A stretch of 64,000 nucleotides of DNA. It comes from Lysinibacillus sp. FJAT-14745. Its GTDB lineage: Bacteria; Bacillota; Bacilli; Bacillales_A; Planococcaceae. Below, in pieces: positions 13,229-23,447 of the stretch. Position numbers and translations under genes: made by a program. The stretch's first letter is position 1. Each line of letters opens with the position of its first letter. The notes beneath the pieces are model-generated. The model was not told the DNA's origin, did not search any database, and saw only the letters and a program-made list of their open reading frames with translations. The DNA lies in NCBI RefSeq assembly GCF_001275675.1, contig NZ_LITM01000008.1:137998-201997 (forward strand). The letters are read 5' to 3'.

Positions 13229-14347
13229 TCACTTGCTTTTTTGTAAAAATCCTAGAAGAGCCTTCACAATACGCTCAGAAGCGTGTCCATCACCATAAGG
13301 ATTTGATGCTTTTGCCATTGCTTCATAGGCATTTGTATCTTCTAGTAATTGCTTAGCTAGAGAGTAGATTGTTTCTTCTTCCGTTCCAGCTAGTTTAAGA
13401 GTACCTGCTGCAATACCTTCTGGGCGCTCTGTTGTATCTCTAAGTACTAAAACCGGTTTACCTAATGAAGGGGCTTCTTCTTGGACGCCACCCGAATCAG
13501 TTAAAATCATATAAGAATTAGCCGCAAAGTTATGGAAATCGAAGACCTCAAGAGGTTCAATTAAATGTACACGTTTATGATCTCCTAAAATTTCATTCGC
13601 TATTTCTCGTACAGCTGGGTTCATATGGACTGGGTAAACAACTTGTACATCCTCATGCTCTGCTAAAATTCGAGTAATCGCTTTAAACATATGACGCATA
13701 GGTTCACCTAGATTTTCACGACGATGTGCTGTTAATAAAATCATACGATCTGAACCTATTTTTTCTAAAACAGGATGTGTGTACTGTTCACTTACTGTTG
13801 TCGCTAATGCGTCGATAGCTGTGTTACCAGTAACAAAAATAGTTTCAGGGTTTTTATTTTCATCTAAAAGGTTTTTCTTCGATACTTCTGTCGGCGCGAA
13901 ATGTAGGTCAGCCATGACACCTGTTAATTGGCGATTCATTTCCTCTGGGTATGGTGAATACTTATTCCAAGTTCGAAGACCTGCTTCCACATGTCCGATA
14001 GCAATTTGGTTATAAAATGCAGCTAAGCTTGCAATGAAAGTTGTAGCTGTATCACCATGTACTAAAACAATATCCGGTTTTGCTTCTTTCATGACGTTGT
14101 CTAAGCCTTGTAATGCATTAGTCGTCACGTCAATTAATGTTTGACGATCCTTCATAATATTTAAATCGTAGTCTGGTGTAATTTTAAATGTGTCTAAAAC
14201 TTGATCGAGCATTTGGCGATGTTGGGCTGTTACCGTCACAATCGATTCTATTTGCTCAGGATGCTTTTGTAATTCCAATACAAGTGGAGCCATTTTAATA
14301 GCCTCTGGTCTCGTACCGAAAATCGTCATTACTTTCCATTTTTTCAT
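13229..14347 (-). CDS. wecB: UDP-N-acetylglucosamine 2-epimerase (non-hydrolysing)
   Basis: Interconverts UDP-GlcNAc and UDP-ManNAc for wall-polymer linkage-unit synthesis (mnaA in B. subtilis). Motifs: FGTRPEAIKMAPL, QHRQMLD, HGDTATT, HVEAGLRTW, and TDSGGVQEEAPSLGKPVL with LRDTTERPE. It has 372 residues from the ATG at 14347 (MKKWKVMTIFG). The frame opens at a GTG at 14362 that lies too close to AAAGGA, and the ATG lies rather far from it, so the start is uncertain. It sits upstream of atpI as in B. subtilis. Confidence 0.95.
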   Translation of the reverse strand: MKKWKVMTIFGTRPEAIKMAPLVLELQKHPEQIESIVTVTAQHRQMLDQVLDTFKITPDYDLNIMKDRQTLIDVTTNALQGLDNVMKEAKPDIVLVHGDTATTFIASLAAFYNQIAIGHVEAGLRTWNKYSPYPEEMNRQLTGVMADLHFAPTEVSKKNLLDENKNPETIFVTGNTAIDALATTVSEQYTHPVLEKIGSDRMILLTAHRRENLGEPMRHMFKAITRILAEHEDVQVVYPVHMNPAVREIANEILGDHKRVHLIEPLEVFDFHNFAANSYMILTDSGGVQEEAPSLGKPVLVLRDTTERPEGIAAGTLKLAGTEEETIYSLAKQLLEDTNAYEAMAKASNPYGDGHASERIVKALLGFLQKSK

Positions 14348-14467
14348 CAAAACGAATTGCACCGTCCTTTGTTATATTTGTATGTAAAGTGCTTTACTCC
14401 CATTGATCTGCATCAGATGAAGCAAGTGTCGGACTTCAAGAAGTAATTCGCCTTACATACTATGAAA

Positions 14468-14489
14468 CGTCCTTCTATATTGAAGGACG
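14468..14489 (-). terminator. Hairpin downstream of upp (weak terminator)
   Basis: CGTCCTTC and GAAGGACG form a perfect 8-bp stem with a 6-nt loop, 65 bases after the upp stop. The tail (GTTTCAT) is poor in T, so termination may be inefficient. Confidence 0.5.
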
Positions 14490-14554
14490 CTCTCAATAGT
14501 TATAAGTTTCCCAAAAATTACATACTAAATGAAATCAATTGAAACTGTTTAGTA

Positions 14555-15184
14555 TTACTTCGTACCGAATAAGCGGTCGCCTGCATCACCTAAACCAGGG
14601 ACAATGTAGCCATGGTCATTTAATTTTTCATCAAGTGCAGCAATATAAATATCTACATCTGGATGTTGTTCTTGAATTTCTTTTACACCCTCTGGCGCTG
14701 CGATTAAGCACATGAATTTAATGCTTTTCGCACCACGTTTTTTCAGTGAGTTGATCGCTTCCACTGCTGATCCACCAGTCGCAAGCATTGGGTCTACAAT
14801 GATGAAATCACGTTCTTCAACATCTGCAGGAAGTTTTGCATAGTATTCTACAGGTTTTAAAGTTTCTGGGTCACGATAAAGACCGATATGACCAACTTTT
14901 GCAGCTGGAATTAGCTTTAATACACCATCTACCATGCCAATACCTGCACGTAAAATCGGGACAATCGCAATTTTCTTACCAGAAAGTACTTTTGTCTTAG
15001 CGACTGTAACAGGTGTCTCAATTTCAATTTCCTCTACTGGCATATCACGTGTAATTTCGAATGCCATTAATGTTGCAACTTCGTCTACTAGCTCACGAAA
15101 CTCTTTTGTTCCTGTATTCTTATCGCGAATATAAGTTAACTTATGTTGGATTAGTGGATGATCAAATACGTATACTTTGCTCAA
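14555..15184 (-). CDS. upp: Uracil phosphoribosyltransferase
   Basis: Pyrimidine salvage: uracil plus PRPP gives UMP. It has 209 residues, as in B. subtilis Upp. The PRPP-binding loop reads [14 protein letters not shown], the N-terminal signature is [22 protein letters not shown] split over about residues 9-30, and the C-terminal [17 protein letters not shown] is diagnostic. In B. subtilis upp follows glyA directly; here a cyclic-di-GMP gene and a repeat-rich spacer intervene. Confidence 0.97.
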   Translation of the reverse strand: MSKVYVFDHPLIQHKLTYIRDKNTGTKEFRELVDEVATLMAFEITRDMPVEEIEIETPVTVAKTKVLSGKKIAIVPILRAGIGMVDGVLKLIPAAKVGHIGLYRDPETLKPVEYYAKLPADVEERDFIIVDPMLATGGSAVEAINSLKKRGAKSIKFMCLIAAPEGVKEIQEQHPDVDIYIAALDEKLNDHGYIVPGLGDAGDRLFGTK

Positions 15185-15235
15185 AGGGATTCTCTCCTAA
15201 CCGTTCGGATTTCATTTTTATCTCACCTAGTATAA

Positions 15236-15282
15236 CAGAAAAAAGGAGTCGTCTCAAAAATAAAATTGGGACAATTCCTTTT
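15236..15282 (-). terminator. Intrinsic terminator of the GGDEF-EAL gene
   Basis: On the minus strand AAAAGGAATTGTCCC pairs imperfectly with GAGACGACTCCTTTT, and the stem runs into a TTTTTT tail. Confidence 0.75.
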
Positions 15283-15310
15283 CAAGAATGTTTACTACAT
15301 ATAATAGCGA

Positions 15311-17461
15311 TTATTCATCAAGTATTGCATCTAACTGTTCTATTGTCATCGGCTTATAATAGAAGTAACCTTGTCCAACTGTACAGCCGAGTGCGCGTAA
15401 AATCTCAACCTGCTCTTTCCTTTCAATACCTTCTGCGACTGAGGTCATTCCTAAGTTTAATGCTAATTGAATAATGGATCGGACAATAGCGAGTGTCGCA
15501 GCATCATTAATAGCATTAATAAAGCTTCGATCTATTTTCAATTCAGTAAACGGCAGTCTTTGTAAATAACTTAGTGATGAGAAGCCTGTTCCAAAATCAT
15601 CCACCGAAGTTTCAAAGCCGTACCCCTTTAATTCCTGAATAATAGAAAAAGCGGTCTGAAAATCAACCAGTCCAATAGTTTCCGTTACTTCTAAAATGAT
15701 ATATCTCGGATCTATATCGTATTTCTGAACAAGCTCCAATGTATCCTGTACAAAATTAACATAGTAAAAATGATCGGGCGAAATATTTACTGCTACCTTC
15801 ACTAATTTTTTCCCTAATCTTTTACGCGCTGCTAACCACGAAAGAACTATCTCTAATATTTGAATATCGATTTCTCGTACCTTTCCCGCACTTTCTGCCA
15901 CTGGAATAAAGATTGCCGGAGACACGAAACCGAGTTTTGGAGAATTCCAACGAGCGAGCGCTTCAATACTTTGAATTTCACCTGTCTGTAAATCCACCTT
16001 TGGCTGTAAATTCACCGAGATTTCTTTGTTTTTTAATGCTTGTGCCAAATGGTTTAACACTGTCATTTGCTGCTCAAGCACATCATTTCTTTCTTGTGTA
16101 AATATTTCCGTATGCGTGCCTGGTTTATTGGCCGCAAAGGATACAGCATTATCTGCAAAGCGAATCGCATCAGCAATTTTTATTTCATTGTTATATAAAG
16201 CAATTCCAGTTTTCAGTGTAATATAAATTTGCTTTCCACCCACAATAAAGGGCTGACGAATAATCTCTTTTATACGCCTTTTATAATAGAAGAAATCTTC
16301 ATCGGATGTCGCATTTGCCATGATTAAACTAGAGCTTGTAAATCTAGCAATATATTCGTTATGATCATTCTTCTTTTCATTTAGACGTTTAGCAATTTGT
16401 CTTAAAAGCTCATCTCCCGCTTCACGACCATATAACTCGACAATCTGCTGGAATTCGCTTGGCTTTAAGATTTTGATATTGCCATTTTGACCGTATTCTT
16501 TTTCTACCTCGTTTAAAAAACCATGTCGATTAGGCAGCCCCGTTGTAATATCGATATAGGCTAAATCCCATATCTTTTTTTGTATTTTTGCATACGAATA
16601 TGCCAATGCAACAAGAGCACCGATTTTTCGAAACAAACTTTCAAAAAACTTCTGATCACTACTATATTGCTCTAAAAATATCGCAAATAATCCAATTGCT
16701 CGCTGTTGTTGATTGTATATTGGCATAAACCATCCAAATAGCTTTTTACTAGAATTAGCAAACGTTTTATATTCTATTGGAATATAAATTTCATCCAAGC
16801 TCCTAACTAGAATGGATGTCTTTCCTTGCATAACTCTCTTAAAAAATTCATTGTTTTCACAACGCTCCGGTAAACCTTTTGTTTTTTCGTTCCCATTAAA
16901 AATCCGTAATTGATCTGCCTCCGTTTTGACAAGTACCATACTTGATATATTCGGCATAAAAAATTCATCAAGACTACTGCAAATAATGCTCATCTTTTTA
17001 TCAAAGGAATTGTCCTTTTCAATCGCTTCGTACATAGCTTTTTCAAGGTGCATTAAAAATTCCTCGGTGTGGTAGTACGTAACATCCTTCACAAGTACTA
17101 GTACAAATATTGTTTCATTTTTATTATTTTGAAATGGGAGTGCTTGTATCTCTGCCCAAAAAGGAGGTTTATCGAAACAATTATGGTGCCATTTTGCTTG
17201 TACTATGACTCCGCTATGTATTTTTTGTTTAATCTTTTCAATAGTTGTCTGTTCTTCGTTTCCCATCAATGAAAAATAATCGTTATTTATTATTTTTGAA
17301 CGTGTAGTATTTGTAAGCGTACAAAAAGAATCATTACATTCTACTACGCAATGATTATTTGTTGCATCAAAAATAACGTAGCTTTCTTTAGAGTTATCAC
17401 CTAACCTACGAATTGTATTTAATAGCATTTCATTTTCTATGAACATTGTTTTAGTAACCAT
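15311..17461 (-). CDS. PAS / GAF-like / degenerate GGDEF / EAL cyclic-di-GMP phosphodiesterase
   Basis: A 716-residue soluble protein. Residues about 20-130 look like a PAS domain and about 145-290 like a GAF domain. A GGDEF domain follows (LAYIDITTGLPNRHGF, then YGREAGDELLRQIAKRL), and an EAL domain runs from about 465 to the end. The GGDEF signature is replaced by FTSSSL, so cyclase activity is not expected. The EAL domain keeps its key residues: IEALARW, VNISPD, LEVTET, VDDFGTGFSS, LKIDRSF and VAEGIE. It therefore probably hydrolyses cyclic-di-GMP, with the dead GGDEF as a possible regulatory site. AGGAGG lies 6 bases before the ATG. It is not in the B. subtilis order here. Confidence 0.9.
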   Translation of the reverse strand: MVTKTMFIENEMLLNTIRRLGDNSKESYVIFDATNNHCVVECNDSFCTLTNTTRSKIINNDYFSLMGNEEQTTIEKIKQKIHSGVIVQAKWHHNCFDKPPFWAEIQALPFQNNKNETIFVLVLVKDVTYYHTEEFLMHLEKAMYEAIEKDNSFDKKMSIICSSLDEFFMPNISSMVLVKTEADQLRIFNGNEKTKGLPERCENNEFFKRVMQGKTSILVRSLDEIYIPIEYKTFANSSKKLFGWFMPIYNQQQRAIGLFAIFLEQYSSDQKFFESLFRKIGALVALAYSYAKIQKKIWDLAYIDITTGLPNRHGFLNEVEKEYGQNGNIKILKPSEFQQIVELYGREAGDELLRQIAKRLNEKKNDHNEYIARFTSSSLIMANATSDEDFFYYKRRIKEIIRQPFIVGGKQIYITLKTGIALYNNEIKIADAIRFADNAVSFAANKPGTHTEIFTQERNDVLEQQMTVLNHLAQALKNKEISVNLQPKVDLQTGEIQSIEALARWNSPKLGFVSPAIFIPVAESAGKVREIDIQILEIVLSWLAARKRLGKKLVKVAVNISPDHFYYVNFVQDTLELVQKYDIDPRYIILEVTETIGLVDFQTAFSIIQELKGYGFETSVDDFGTGFSSLSYLQRLPFTELKIDRSFINAINDAATLAIVRSIIQLALNLGMTSVAEGIERKEQVEILRALGCTVGQGYFYYKPMTIEQLDAILDE

Positions 17462-18032
17462 CCAACCCCTCCTCCCTTTATCGCTATCAAAACACTTGTA
17501 ACTGCCATTTCACTTACGTTACATAAAACATTTAAGCTCTCTTACATTGTATATAAAATTTCAATAAATTGTCACTTTTATAAAAATAACAGGACATTAT
17601 CTGTCTCTCTCTTATAATATATTCTTTTCTACTAATTTTATGTAAATAAATTCAAAAATAAGAGTATTTTATTTCTATATAAACAAAAAAATATCTTATC
17701 TTCAAAACTTGTAATTGATATTCGTTCCAACTGAGCGCTTTCCTGTTCAAATCCCCAAGTCGCCCATAGTTGATAAAAACTGAAATTGTTCCGATAAATC
17801 TTCAAAGTATTCATATAAAAATGCATTTACCACAATAACGCAGGTTGATTTTCATTCCTCTTTGGATAACAAGTATTTATGTGTGAAAGCGTAGCGAGAA
17901 AAATAAGTGGTTGATCCCAAAGGCTTCATTTCAGGATGTGATGCTTTTATTCTCGTTTCTCTACTACCAACGCTTCATGATCTCATCAGTGACGCTGATG
18001 CCCAGCCTTCACTGCGATCGCTTTTAACTAGT
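17462..18032. repeat. Repeat-rich spacer with array A2 and decayed mobile-element fragments
   Basis: No credible gene. Positions 17713-17776 hold a short version of the dispersed element: its left end (CGTTCCAACTGAGCGC) is joined almost directly to its right end (AAGTCGCCCATAGTTGAT). Positions 17784-17826 hold two 21-bp units of family A (TTGTTCCGATAAATC, then a diverged unit). At 17829-17858 comes another head copy (TAACGCAGGTTGATTTTC), and 17880-18010 carries diverged pieces of the element's interior and of the GTGAAAGCGTAGCGA family. Confidence 0.75.
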
Positions 18033-18080
18033 AAAAAAAGCTGTGGTTAAAGTGCAATCTATCACTTTAACCACAGCTTT
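18033..18080 (-). terminator. Strong intrinsic terminator of glyA
   Basis: An 18-bp perfect stem, AAAGCTGTGGTTAAAGTG with its complement, around an 8-nt loop is followed by Ts on the minus strand, 10 bases after the glyA stop. Confidence 0.93.
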
Positions 18081-18090
18081 ACCTATTAAA

Positions 18091-19332
18091 TTATGCGTAT
18101 AATGGATGTTTGTCAGTTAAAGCTTTGACACGAGCTTTTGCTTCCGATTTAACTGCTTCATCTTCTGGGTTTTTAAGAACCGCAGCAATAATTGAACCAA
18201 CTTCTTTCATGTCCTCTTCTTTGAAGCCACGAGATGTCACAGCTGGTGTACCAATGCGGATACCAGAAGTTACGAATGGAGATTCTGTATCATAAGGGAT
18301 TGTATTTTTATTTGTTGTAATGCCTACTTTATCAAGTGCGTGCTCTGCTACTTTTCCTGTTAAGCCAAGAGATTTCACATTAAGAAGTAACAAGTGGTTA
18401 TCCGTACCACCAGATACAATTTCAACACCTTCTGCAATTAATACTTCTGCTAAAGCTTTAGCATTAGCTTTAATTTGTTTTGCATACTCTTTGAATTCTG
18501 GCTGTAATGCTTCACCGAATGCTACAGCTTTTGCAGCGATTACGTGCATTAAAGGTCCACCTTGGATACCCGGGAATACAGATTTGTTAAGCTTTTGCTC
18601 CCATTCTTTCGAAGCTAGGATTAAACCACCACGTGGGCCACGTAATGTTTTATGTGTTGTAGATGTTACAAAATCAGCGTATGGCACTGGTGATTGGTGC
18701 TCACCAGTAGCTACAAGACCAGCGATATGTGCCATATCCACCATGAAATATGCTCCTACTTCATCAGCGATTTCACGGAATTTAGCAAAATCGATTTCAC
18801 GTGGGTATGCAGATGCTCCTGCAACAATTAGTTTTGGCTTATGCTCTAACGCTTTTTGGCGCACATCTTCATAATCGATTACTTGAGTATCTTTTGTTAC
18901 GCCATATTCAACGAAGTTATATAGAATACCTGAGAAGTTTACAGGAGATCCATGTGTTAAGTGACCGCCATGAGATAAATTCATCCCAAGTACTGTATCA
19001 CCTGGTTCTAAAATTGTGTGGTATACAGCCATGTTTGCTTGTGCACCTGAGTGTGGTTGTACGTTTGCATATTCTGCCCCAAAGATTTCTTTCACACGAT
19101 CACGTGCGATATCTTCCACAACATCTACGTGTTCACAACCGCCATAGTAGCGTTTACCTGGATAACCTTCAGCATATTTATTTGTTAGAACAGAACCTTG
19201 CGCTTCCATTACCGCTTCAGATACAAAGTTTTCTGATGCGATTAACTCAATATTTGCTTGTTGGCGTTTTTTTTCCGCAAGAATTCCGTCTAATACTGCT
19301 TTGTCTTGTACTGCTAATTTTTCGTATGCCAT
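18091..19332 (-). CDS. glyA: Serine hydroxymethyltransferase
   Basis: PLP enzyme that makes glycine and methylene-tetrahydrofolate from serine. It has 413 residues, the normal bacterial length. The PLP lysine lies in [14 protein letters not shown] at about residue 226. Other marks are [26 protein letters not shown] and [11 protein letters not shown]. An AGGAGG motif precedes the start. It lies downstream of ywlG as in B. subtilis. Confidence 0.98.
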   Translation of the reverse strand: MAYEKLAVQDKAVLDGILAEKKRQQANIELIASENFVSEAVMEAQGSVLTNKYAEGYPGKRYYGGCEHVDVVEDIARDRVKEIFGAEYANVQPHSGAQANMAVYHTILEPGDTVLGMNLSHGGHLTHGSPVNFSGILYNFVEYGVTKDTQVIDYEDVRQKALEHKPKLIVAGASAYPREIDFAKFREIADEVGAYFMVDMAHIAGLVATGEHQSPVPYADFVTSTTHKTLRGPRGGLILASKEWEQKLNKSVFPGIQGGPLMHVIAAKAVAFGEALQPEFKEYAKQIKANAKALAEVLIAEGVEIVSGGTDNHLLLLNVKSLGLTGKVAEHALDKVGITTNKNTIPYDTESPFVTSGIRIGTPAVTSRGFKEEDMKEVGSIIAAVLKNPEDEAVKSEAKARVKALTDKHPLYA

Positions 19333-19392
19333 GTTTGAAAAAGCCTCCTAAGTATAATCGTTATTTGTATACCACTGATTTCAGAGGTAATT

Positions 19393-19935
19393 TTATTTAT
19401 ATACTGCACGCTCTCCGCCAATCAGCTTCGGACGTGTTGTTGCAATTGTTACAACTGCTTCTCCTACCATTCGCACAGAAGTACGAACTGGTACAGCTAC
19501 TGCCTTTAAATGCATACCTATGAGTGTTTGACCAATGTCAATACCTGCATTTGCTTGCACAGCTTCCACAACAACTGGATTTGTAAATTGCGTAAACGCA
19601 TAAGCGGACATCGAGCCACCTGCTGTACGAACTGGTACAACTGTTACGGGTTCATAACCAAATTGTTCTGCCGTTGTTGCTTCCATTGTAATAGCACGAT
19701 TAATATGCTCGCATCCTTGGAACGCTAGATGTAGTTGATGTTTCTTTGCAAATGCCTGCAATGGCTCAAAAATCGCCTCTCCAATTTCAAGCGCGCCTGC
19801 TGTGCCAATTTTCTGACCAATCACTTCAGATGTCGAGCAGCCTACAACAAAAATCGTATTTGGTCGTAGGATTACCTGCTCTTCAAATTCACTGAGTAAC
19901 TGAGTCAAATGTGTTCGTATTTGTTGTACAACCAC
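19393..19935 (-). CDS. ywlG: YwlG family protein (TIGR01440, UPF0340)
   Basis: A 180-residue conserved protein of unknown function. Recognisable features are VVGCSTSEVIGQKIGT, AFQGCEHINRA and PVRTAGGSMSAYAFT, matching the B. subtilis YwlG family, and the position between rpiB and glyA agrees. The start is a GTG at 19935 with AAGGGG upstream. No membrane segment or signal peptide is seen. Confidence 0.88.
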   Translation of the reverse strand: MVVQQIRTHLTQLLSEFEEQVILRPNTIFVVGCSTSEVIGQKIGTAGALEIGEAIFEPLQAFAKKHQLHLAFQGCEHINRAITMEATTAEQFGYEPVTVVPVRTAGGSMSAYAFTQFTNPVVVEAVQANAGIDIGQTLIGMHLKAVAVPVRTSVRMVGEAVVTIATTRPKLIGGERAVYK

Positions 19936-20008
19936 TATGCTCAGCCCCTTTATTTCTAAATTATTTATGTCACACTAAACCATATGTCAGCAAACTTAAT
20001 TGCTGTTC

Positions 20009-20446
20009 TTATTGCTCAAGCTCAGCGATTTTTTCAACGCGGCGCGTATGACGACCACCTTCAAAATCTGTTTCAAGCCATACTTTAGCAATTTCACGTG
20101 CAAGGCCTGGCCCAATAACACGCTCACCCATCGCTAAAACATTTGAATCGTTGTGGCAACGCGTTGCTTTCGCGCTGAATAAATCATGCACTAACGCACA
20201 ACGAATCCCCTTAACTTTATTTGCAGCAATGGACATCCCAATGCCTGTACCACAAATTAAAATACCTTTATCAAATTCCCCGCTAGCAACACCTTCAGTA
20301 ACTGGTTTTGCATAATCAGGATAGTCTACTGAATCCGCAGATTGTGGACCAAAATCTTCGTAGCTAATATGTAGCTCATCTAACAGTTGCATAATCTCAC
20401 GACGTAAGTTATTGCCTCCGTGATCAGAAGAAATTGCTATTCTCAC
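20009..20446 (-). CDS. rpiB: Ribose-5-phosphate isomerase B
   Basis: Isomerises ribose-5-phosphate and ribulose-5-phosphate. It carries the RpiB/LacAB signatures: IAISSDHGGNNLR, GILICGTGIGMSIAANK with the catalytic cysteine, and CHNDSNVLAMGERVIGP. The start is the GTG at 20446 (VRIAISSDHGG) with AGAGGG upstream; the frame upstream to 20479 lacks a ribosome-binding site. It has 145 residues. It corresponds to B. subtilis ywlF. Confidence 0.94.
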   Translation of the reverse strand: MRIAISSDHGGNNLRREIMQLLDELHISYEDFGPQSADSVDYPDYAKPVTEGVASGEFDKGILICGTGIGMSIAANKVKGIRCALVHDLFSAKATRCHNDSNVLAMGERVIGPGLAREIAKVWLETDFEGGRHTRRVEKIAELEQ

Positions 20447-20807
20447 TGGGTTCCCTCTTTTCGAAATTATAGTCAACACTAGTGTACCACTTCTATCTCA
20501 AGAATAACATGATTTTTCTTGCATTTTTATGCTGATTTCTCCTAAAAGACGAACGATTCTTGTAAATTCATATAAAATCATTCACTTTTAAATTCTTTTT
20601 TCTGTGGATATTGTGAATATCATGTTGATAAATTCGGATAATGGTTATTTGTTGTAATATTCTATCTTCTGAAGTTTTTTTACCTTTTCAATTACAGTGG
20701 ACATACTATATCAATATTTTTTATGTATTACCAATAGTTGGAACTATAGAGGGATTCTATGCAAAATGCGAATGTGGCGTAATGGAAGGAAGCCTTTTTA
20801 GTTTGAA

Positions 20808-21095
20808 TGTTCTTTCCGTCGATATAGCTCTTCCTTCCGTCGTTGCTGCGGGCTATCCGTCACTCCAGCTCCTCTATCCGTCGCTTTGCCTGTTCTTTCC
20901 GTCGTTGCCGCTCTTCCTTCCGTCGCTTCGAATTCTATCCGTCACTCTGATCGTTCTTTCCGTCGCTTTGCCTATTCTTTCCGTCGTTGCCGCTTTTCTT
21001 TCAGTCGCTCTGCGGACTATCCGTCACTTTGACTCTTCTTTCCGTCACTCTGATCGCTCTTTCCATCGCTTTGCCCGTACCATCCATCGCTATCA
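20808..21095. repeat. 21-bp tandem array C1 (core CCGTCGCTTTG)
   Basis: About 13-14 tandem units, mostly 21 bp with some of 18 bp, carry the core TTTCCGTCGCTTTG or TATCCGTCACTCTG. They lie between rpiB and the chemoreceptor-like gene. The plus-strand frame at 20641-21147 is open only because most units are multiples of three; it has no convincing ribosome-binding site. The same family makes array C2 at 59930-60635. The rest of 20447-20807 shows no gene. Confidence 0.85.
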
Positions 21096-21134
21096 TCTCT
21101 GCAGACACGATAAACAAACATTCATACAACATAT

Positions 21135-21182
21135 AAAAAAACTGTAGGAAACTCGAACCTCACCCGAGTTTATCTACAGTTT
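21135..21182 (-). terminator. Intrinsic terminator of the chemoreceptor-like gene
   Basis: On the minus strand AAACTGTAGATAAACTCG pairs with CGAGTTTCCTACAGTTT, followed by a T-tract, beginning 11 bases after the stop codon. Confidence 0.88.
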
Positions 21183-21192
21183 AAAATCATAT

Positions 21193-22476
21193 TTATGCTT
21201 GTCTATCGAATTGTTGAATCATTTTATGCAGTTCTTCTGATTGTATCTTTAAGCCTTCTGCTAGTTTCTCTACTTGCTCAATGGCGTATGCTTGTTCTTC
21301 TGTTGCGCTGCGAACTTCCTGTGCACCTGCTGACGTTTCTTGAGCAATGGCTGCAACTTCTTGAGATTGACGAGCAGTTGTTTCAATATTATGCATTTGC
21401 TGTTCAATTAGTGAAGAAATTTCCACAATCGATGTTGCCATTTCGTGTACACTTGAAGACATTCCTTCTACCGCTGTCGTAGTTTCTGATACACGTGCAG
21501 CTTCTTTTGTCGCAAATGTCACCTGATGATTCATTTGTTTTACAACAATCTCAACGTTTTGTTGCATGGATTGAACAAGGGAAGTAATGCCTTGTACCGC
21601 TTTCGCACTTTCATCAGCTAAACTACGAACCTCTTCAGCTACGACAGCAAAACCTTTTCCATGTTCTCCAGCACGCGCTGCCTCAATCGAAGCATTTAAA
21701 GCTAGTAAATTTGTTTGTGCTGCAATATCACCAACTAAGCTAATGATACGCTCTACCTGTCCAGCGTTTTCCTCTAATAGACGAATGCTTTCTAATGCCT
21801 CATTATTGCCTGCCGCAATTTGTTGAATACTATTCACTAACGTTTCGATCGCATTTGTTGTTGTCGTTAAATTATGTAGAATCTCTTTGGATTGTGATGC
21901 AGATGCCTCTGCTCTACTATTGACTTCTGTTGCAAGAGCTCGTACATCTTCAATAGCTTCAGCTGTATCTTGTACTGCTGTAGCAGACGCCTCTGCTCCT
22001 GTAGAAATATGTTTTACGGTAGAGGCAATATTCTCTGCTTTTTTTGTTGCAACTGCAGCTTCATCAGATAGTTGAATGATCGATTGATTTGTTTGTTGAA
22101 AGTTAAGATCTATACTTTCAACCATTTGTCTTAAATTTAATACCATTTGTTGAAATGCCTCTGCTACAGAACGAATCTCATCACTTGTTTTCGGCATTTC
22201 TACATCCTGTCCAATTTTCCCTTGTGCTACACGGGAAGCTGAATTTTCGAGCTGCTGTAAAGGTTTAATTAAGATTACACTGAAAACTGCAGCCAAAATA
22301 CCTGACCACACAATCCCTGACACATAAGTGAAAATTTCAAACAGTTTACGATTAGTCTCTGGGAAGAAGGTAGGTTGTAAATATTCGATGAAAATAAAAC
22401 TGATACTGTACGTGATTAGTGCAAGTATACTGACAAATAATACTAGTTTAAGTCGTAAGCCAAACTGTTTTTTCAT
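21193..22476 (-). CDS. Methyl-accepting chemotaxis-like protein with minimal sensor
   Basis: A 427-residue protein with two membrane helices (about residues 10-31 and 49-70) separated by only about 18 residues, then a HAMP domain and an MCP signalling domain. The conserved hairpin tip reads [21 protein letters not shown], followed by [18 protein letters not shown]. With almost no extracellular loop, it probably senses something in or at the membrane. The start is the ATG at 22476 after GAGG. It begins 9 bp after the ywlE stop, suggesting coupling. B. subtilis has no such gene between ywlE and rpiB. Confidence 0.9.
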   Translation of the reverse strand: MKKQFGLRLKLVLFVSILALITYSISFIFIEYLQPTFFPETNRKLFEIFTYVSGIVWSGILAAVFSVILIKPLQQLENSASRVAQGKIGQDVEMPKTSDEIRSVAEAFQQMVLNLRQMVESIDLNFQQTNQSIIQLSDEAAVATKKAENIASTVKHISTGAEASATAVQDTAEAIEDVRALATEVNSRAEASASQSKEILHNLTTTTNAIETLVNSIQQIAAGNNEALESIRLLEENAGQVERIISLVGDIAAQTNLLALNASIEAARAGEHGKGFAVVAEEVRSLADESAKAVQGITSLVQSMQQNVEIVVKQMNHQVTFATKEAARVSETTTAVEGMSSSVHEMATSIVEISSLIEQQMHNIETTARQSQEVAAIAQETSAGAQEVRSATEEQAYAIEQVEKLAEGLKIQSEELHKMIQQFDRQA

Positions 22477-22484
22477 AGCGACCC

Positions 22485-22925
22485 TCAATTCTCTTCAAGT
22501 TTTTTTACTAGTCGTTCTATCAATTCCGTTAATTCTGCAAATGTTACTTCATAGATTTCTTTACTACCTCCGTAAGGATCTACAACATTTCCTACGCTAC
22601 CTTCACTTGTATATTCTTTTAAAGTAAAAACTTTTTGTTCTGCATTTGGATAATGAGCGATAATTGTATCTTTATGAGCTGCTGTCATTGTTAAAATTAA
22701 ATCAGCCCACTCCAATTCAATTATTGATAATTGTGTTGCTAAATGCTGATGCGTCATATTTGCTTCATATAATACTTGTTGTGCATGTGCAGACATTTCC
22801 GCATTCGGCATGGCATAAATGCCTGCTGAACGGACCTCTACATTGTCAATTTGTTTATGTTTTAAAATAACCTCTGCCATTGGACTGCGACAAGTATTTC
22901 CGGTGCAAACAAATAGTATTTTCAT
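22485..22925 (-). CDS. ywlE: Protein arginine phosphatase YwlE (LMW-PTP fold)
   Basis: Removes phosphate from phospho-arginine put on by McsB kinase in the Clp protein-quality pathway. It has 146 residues with the low-molecular-weight phosphatase P-loop [13 protein letters not shown] (nucleophile Cys7, Arg13). Thr11 in the loop is the residue known to give arginine rather than tyrosine specificity in YwlE. The general acid lies in VVDPYGGS. The start is the ATG at 22925 after AGGAGGGTG. Position after mntP and before rpiB follows B. subtilis, apart from the inserted chemoreceptor gene. Confidence 0.93.
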   Translation of the reverse strand: MKILFVCTGNTCRSPMAEVILKHKQIDNVEVRSAGIYAMPNAEMSAHAQQVLYEANMTHQHLATQLSIIELEWADLILTMTAAHKDTIIAHYPNAEQKVFTLKEYTSEGSVGNVVDPYGGSKEIYEVTFAELTELIERLVKKLEEN

Positions 22926-22949
22926 ACTTATCACCCTCCTCTGTTTTCT

Positions 22950-23447
22950 TTATTGCCGGATAGCTAGTACACTCATAATGATAAAAAAAATCCCTGTAAT
23001 TATTTGAAATTTATTGCCAAGTAAGACCTGACTTCTTCGTGCAATGACTAATGACCCATAAGAGCAAATAAGCGCACTTACACCTGCACTTATAATAAAT
23101 ACTGTTTTCTCTAAGTGTAGCATACCAAAAGAAACACTTACTGAAAAGGTATCTAGGCTTGCAGTCACAGCTAAAAGTATTGGTGAAATTGTAACCTTTT
23201 CATCTTTTCGCGAAAATAATAGTAAATGTAAGCCCATGCAAAATAATAAAATACTTGAAATCCATTGTCCCCACTCTAAGAAGAAATGCACTAAAAAGTG
23301 TCCTAATTCGAAACCTAATAACGGGAAAAGCATATGCAAAGCAGCTGTCCAAAGTGACAAAAAAAATCGATATCTAACATTTGGTATCAATACATATAAA
23401 CCAATCACATCTATAGACGTTATTATACCTGCAAGAATTCCCTGCAA
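22950..23447 (-). CDS. mntP: MntP/YwlD-like membrane protein, putative manganese efflux pump
   Basis: A 165-residue protein with about six hydrophobic segments. The two-fold repeat of this family is visible: acidic residues occur in ITSIDVIGLYVL and in VTASLDTFSVSVSFGM, the equivalent positions of the two halves in MntP. It lies between ywlC and ywlE as B. subtilis ywlD does. Transport of manganese is inferred from the family. MntP genes often lie behind a manganese riboswitch, but I see none here. Confidence 0.75.
   Translation of the reverse strand: MQGILAGIITSIDVIGLYVLIPNVRYRFFLSLWTAALHMLFPLLGFELGHFLVHFFLEWGQWISSILLFCMGLHLLLFSRKDEKVTISPILLAVTASLDTFSVSVSFGMLHLEKTVFIISAGVSALICSYGSLVIARRSQVLLGNKFQIITGIFFIIMSVLAIRQ

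Noticed and set aside
20641..21147. A 168-residue plus-strand frame
   Set aside because: Most of it is array C1 translated; it stays open because repeat units are mostly multiples of three.
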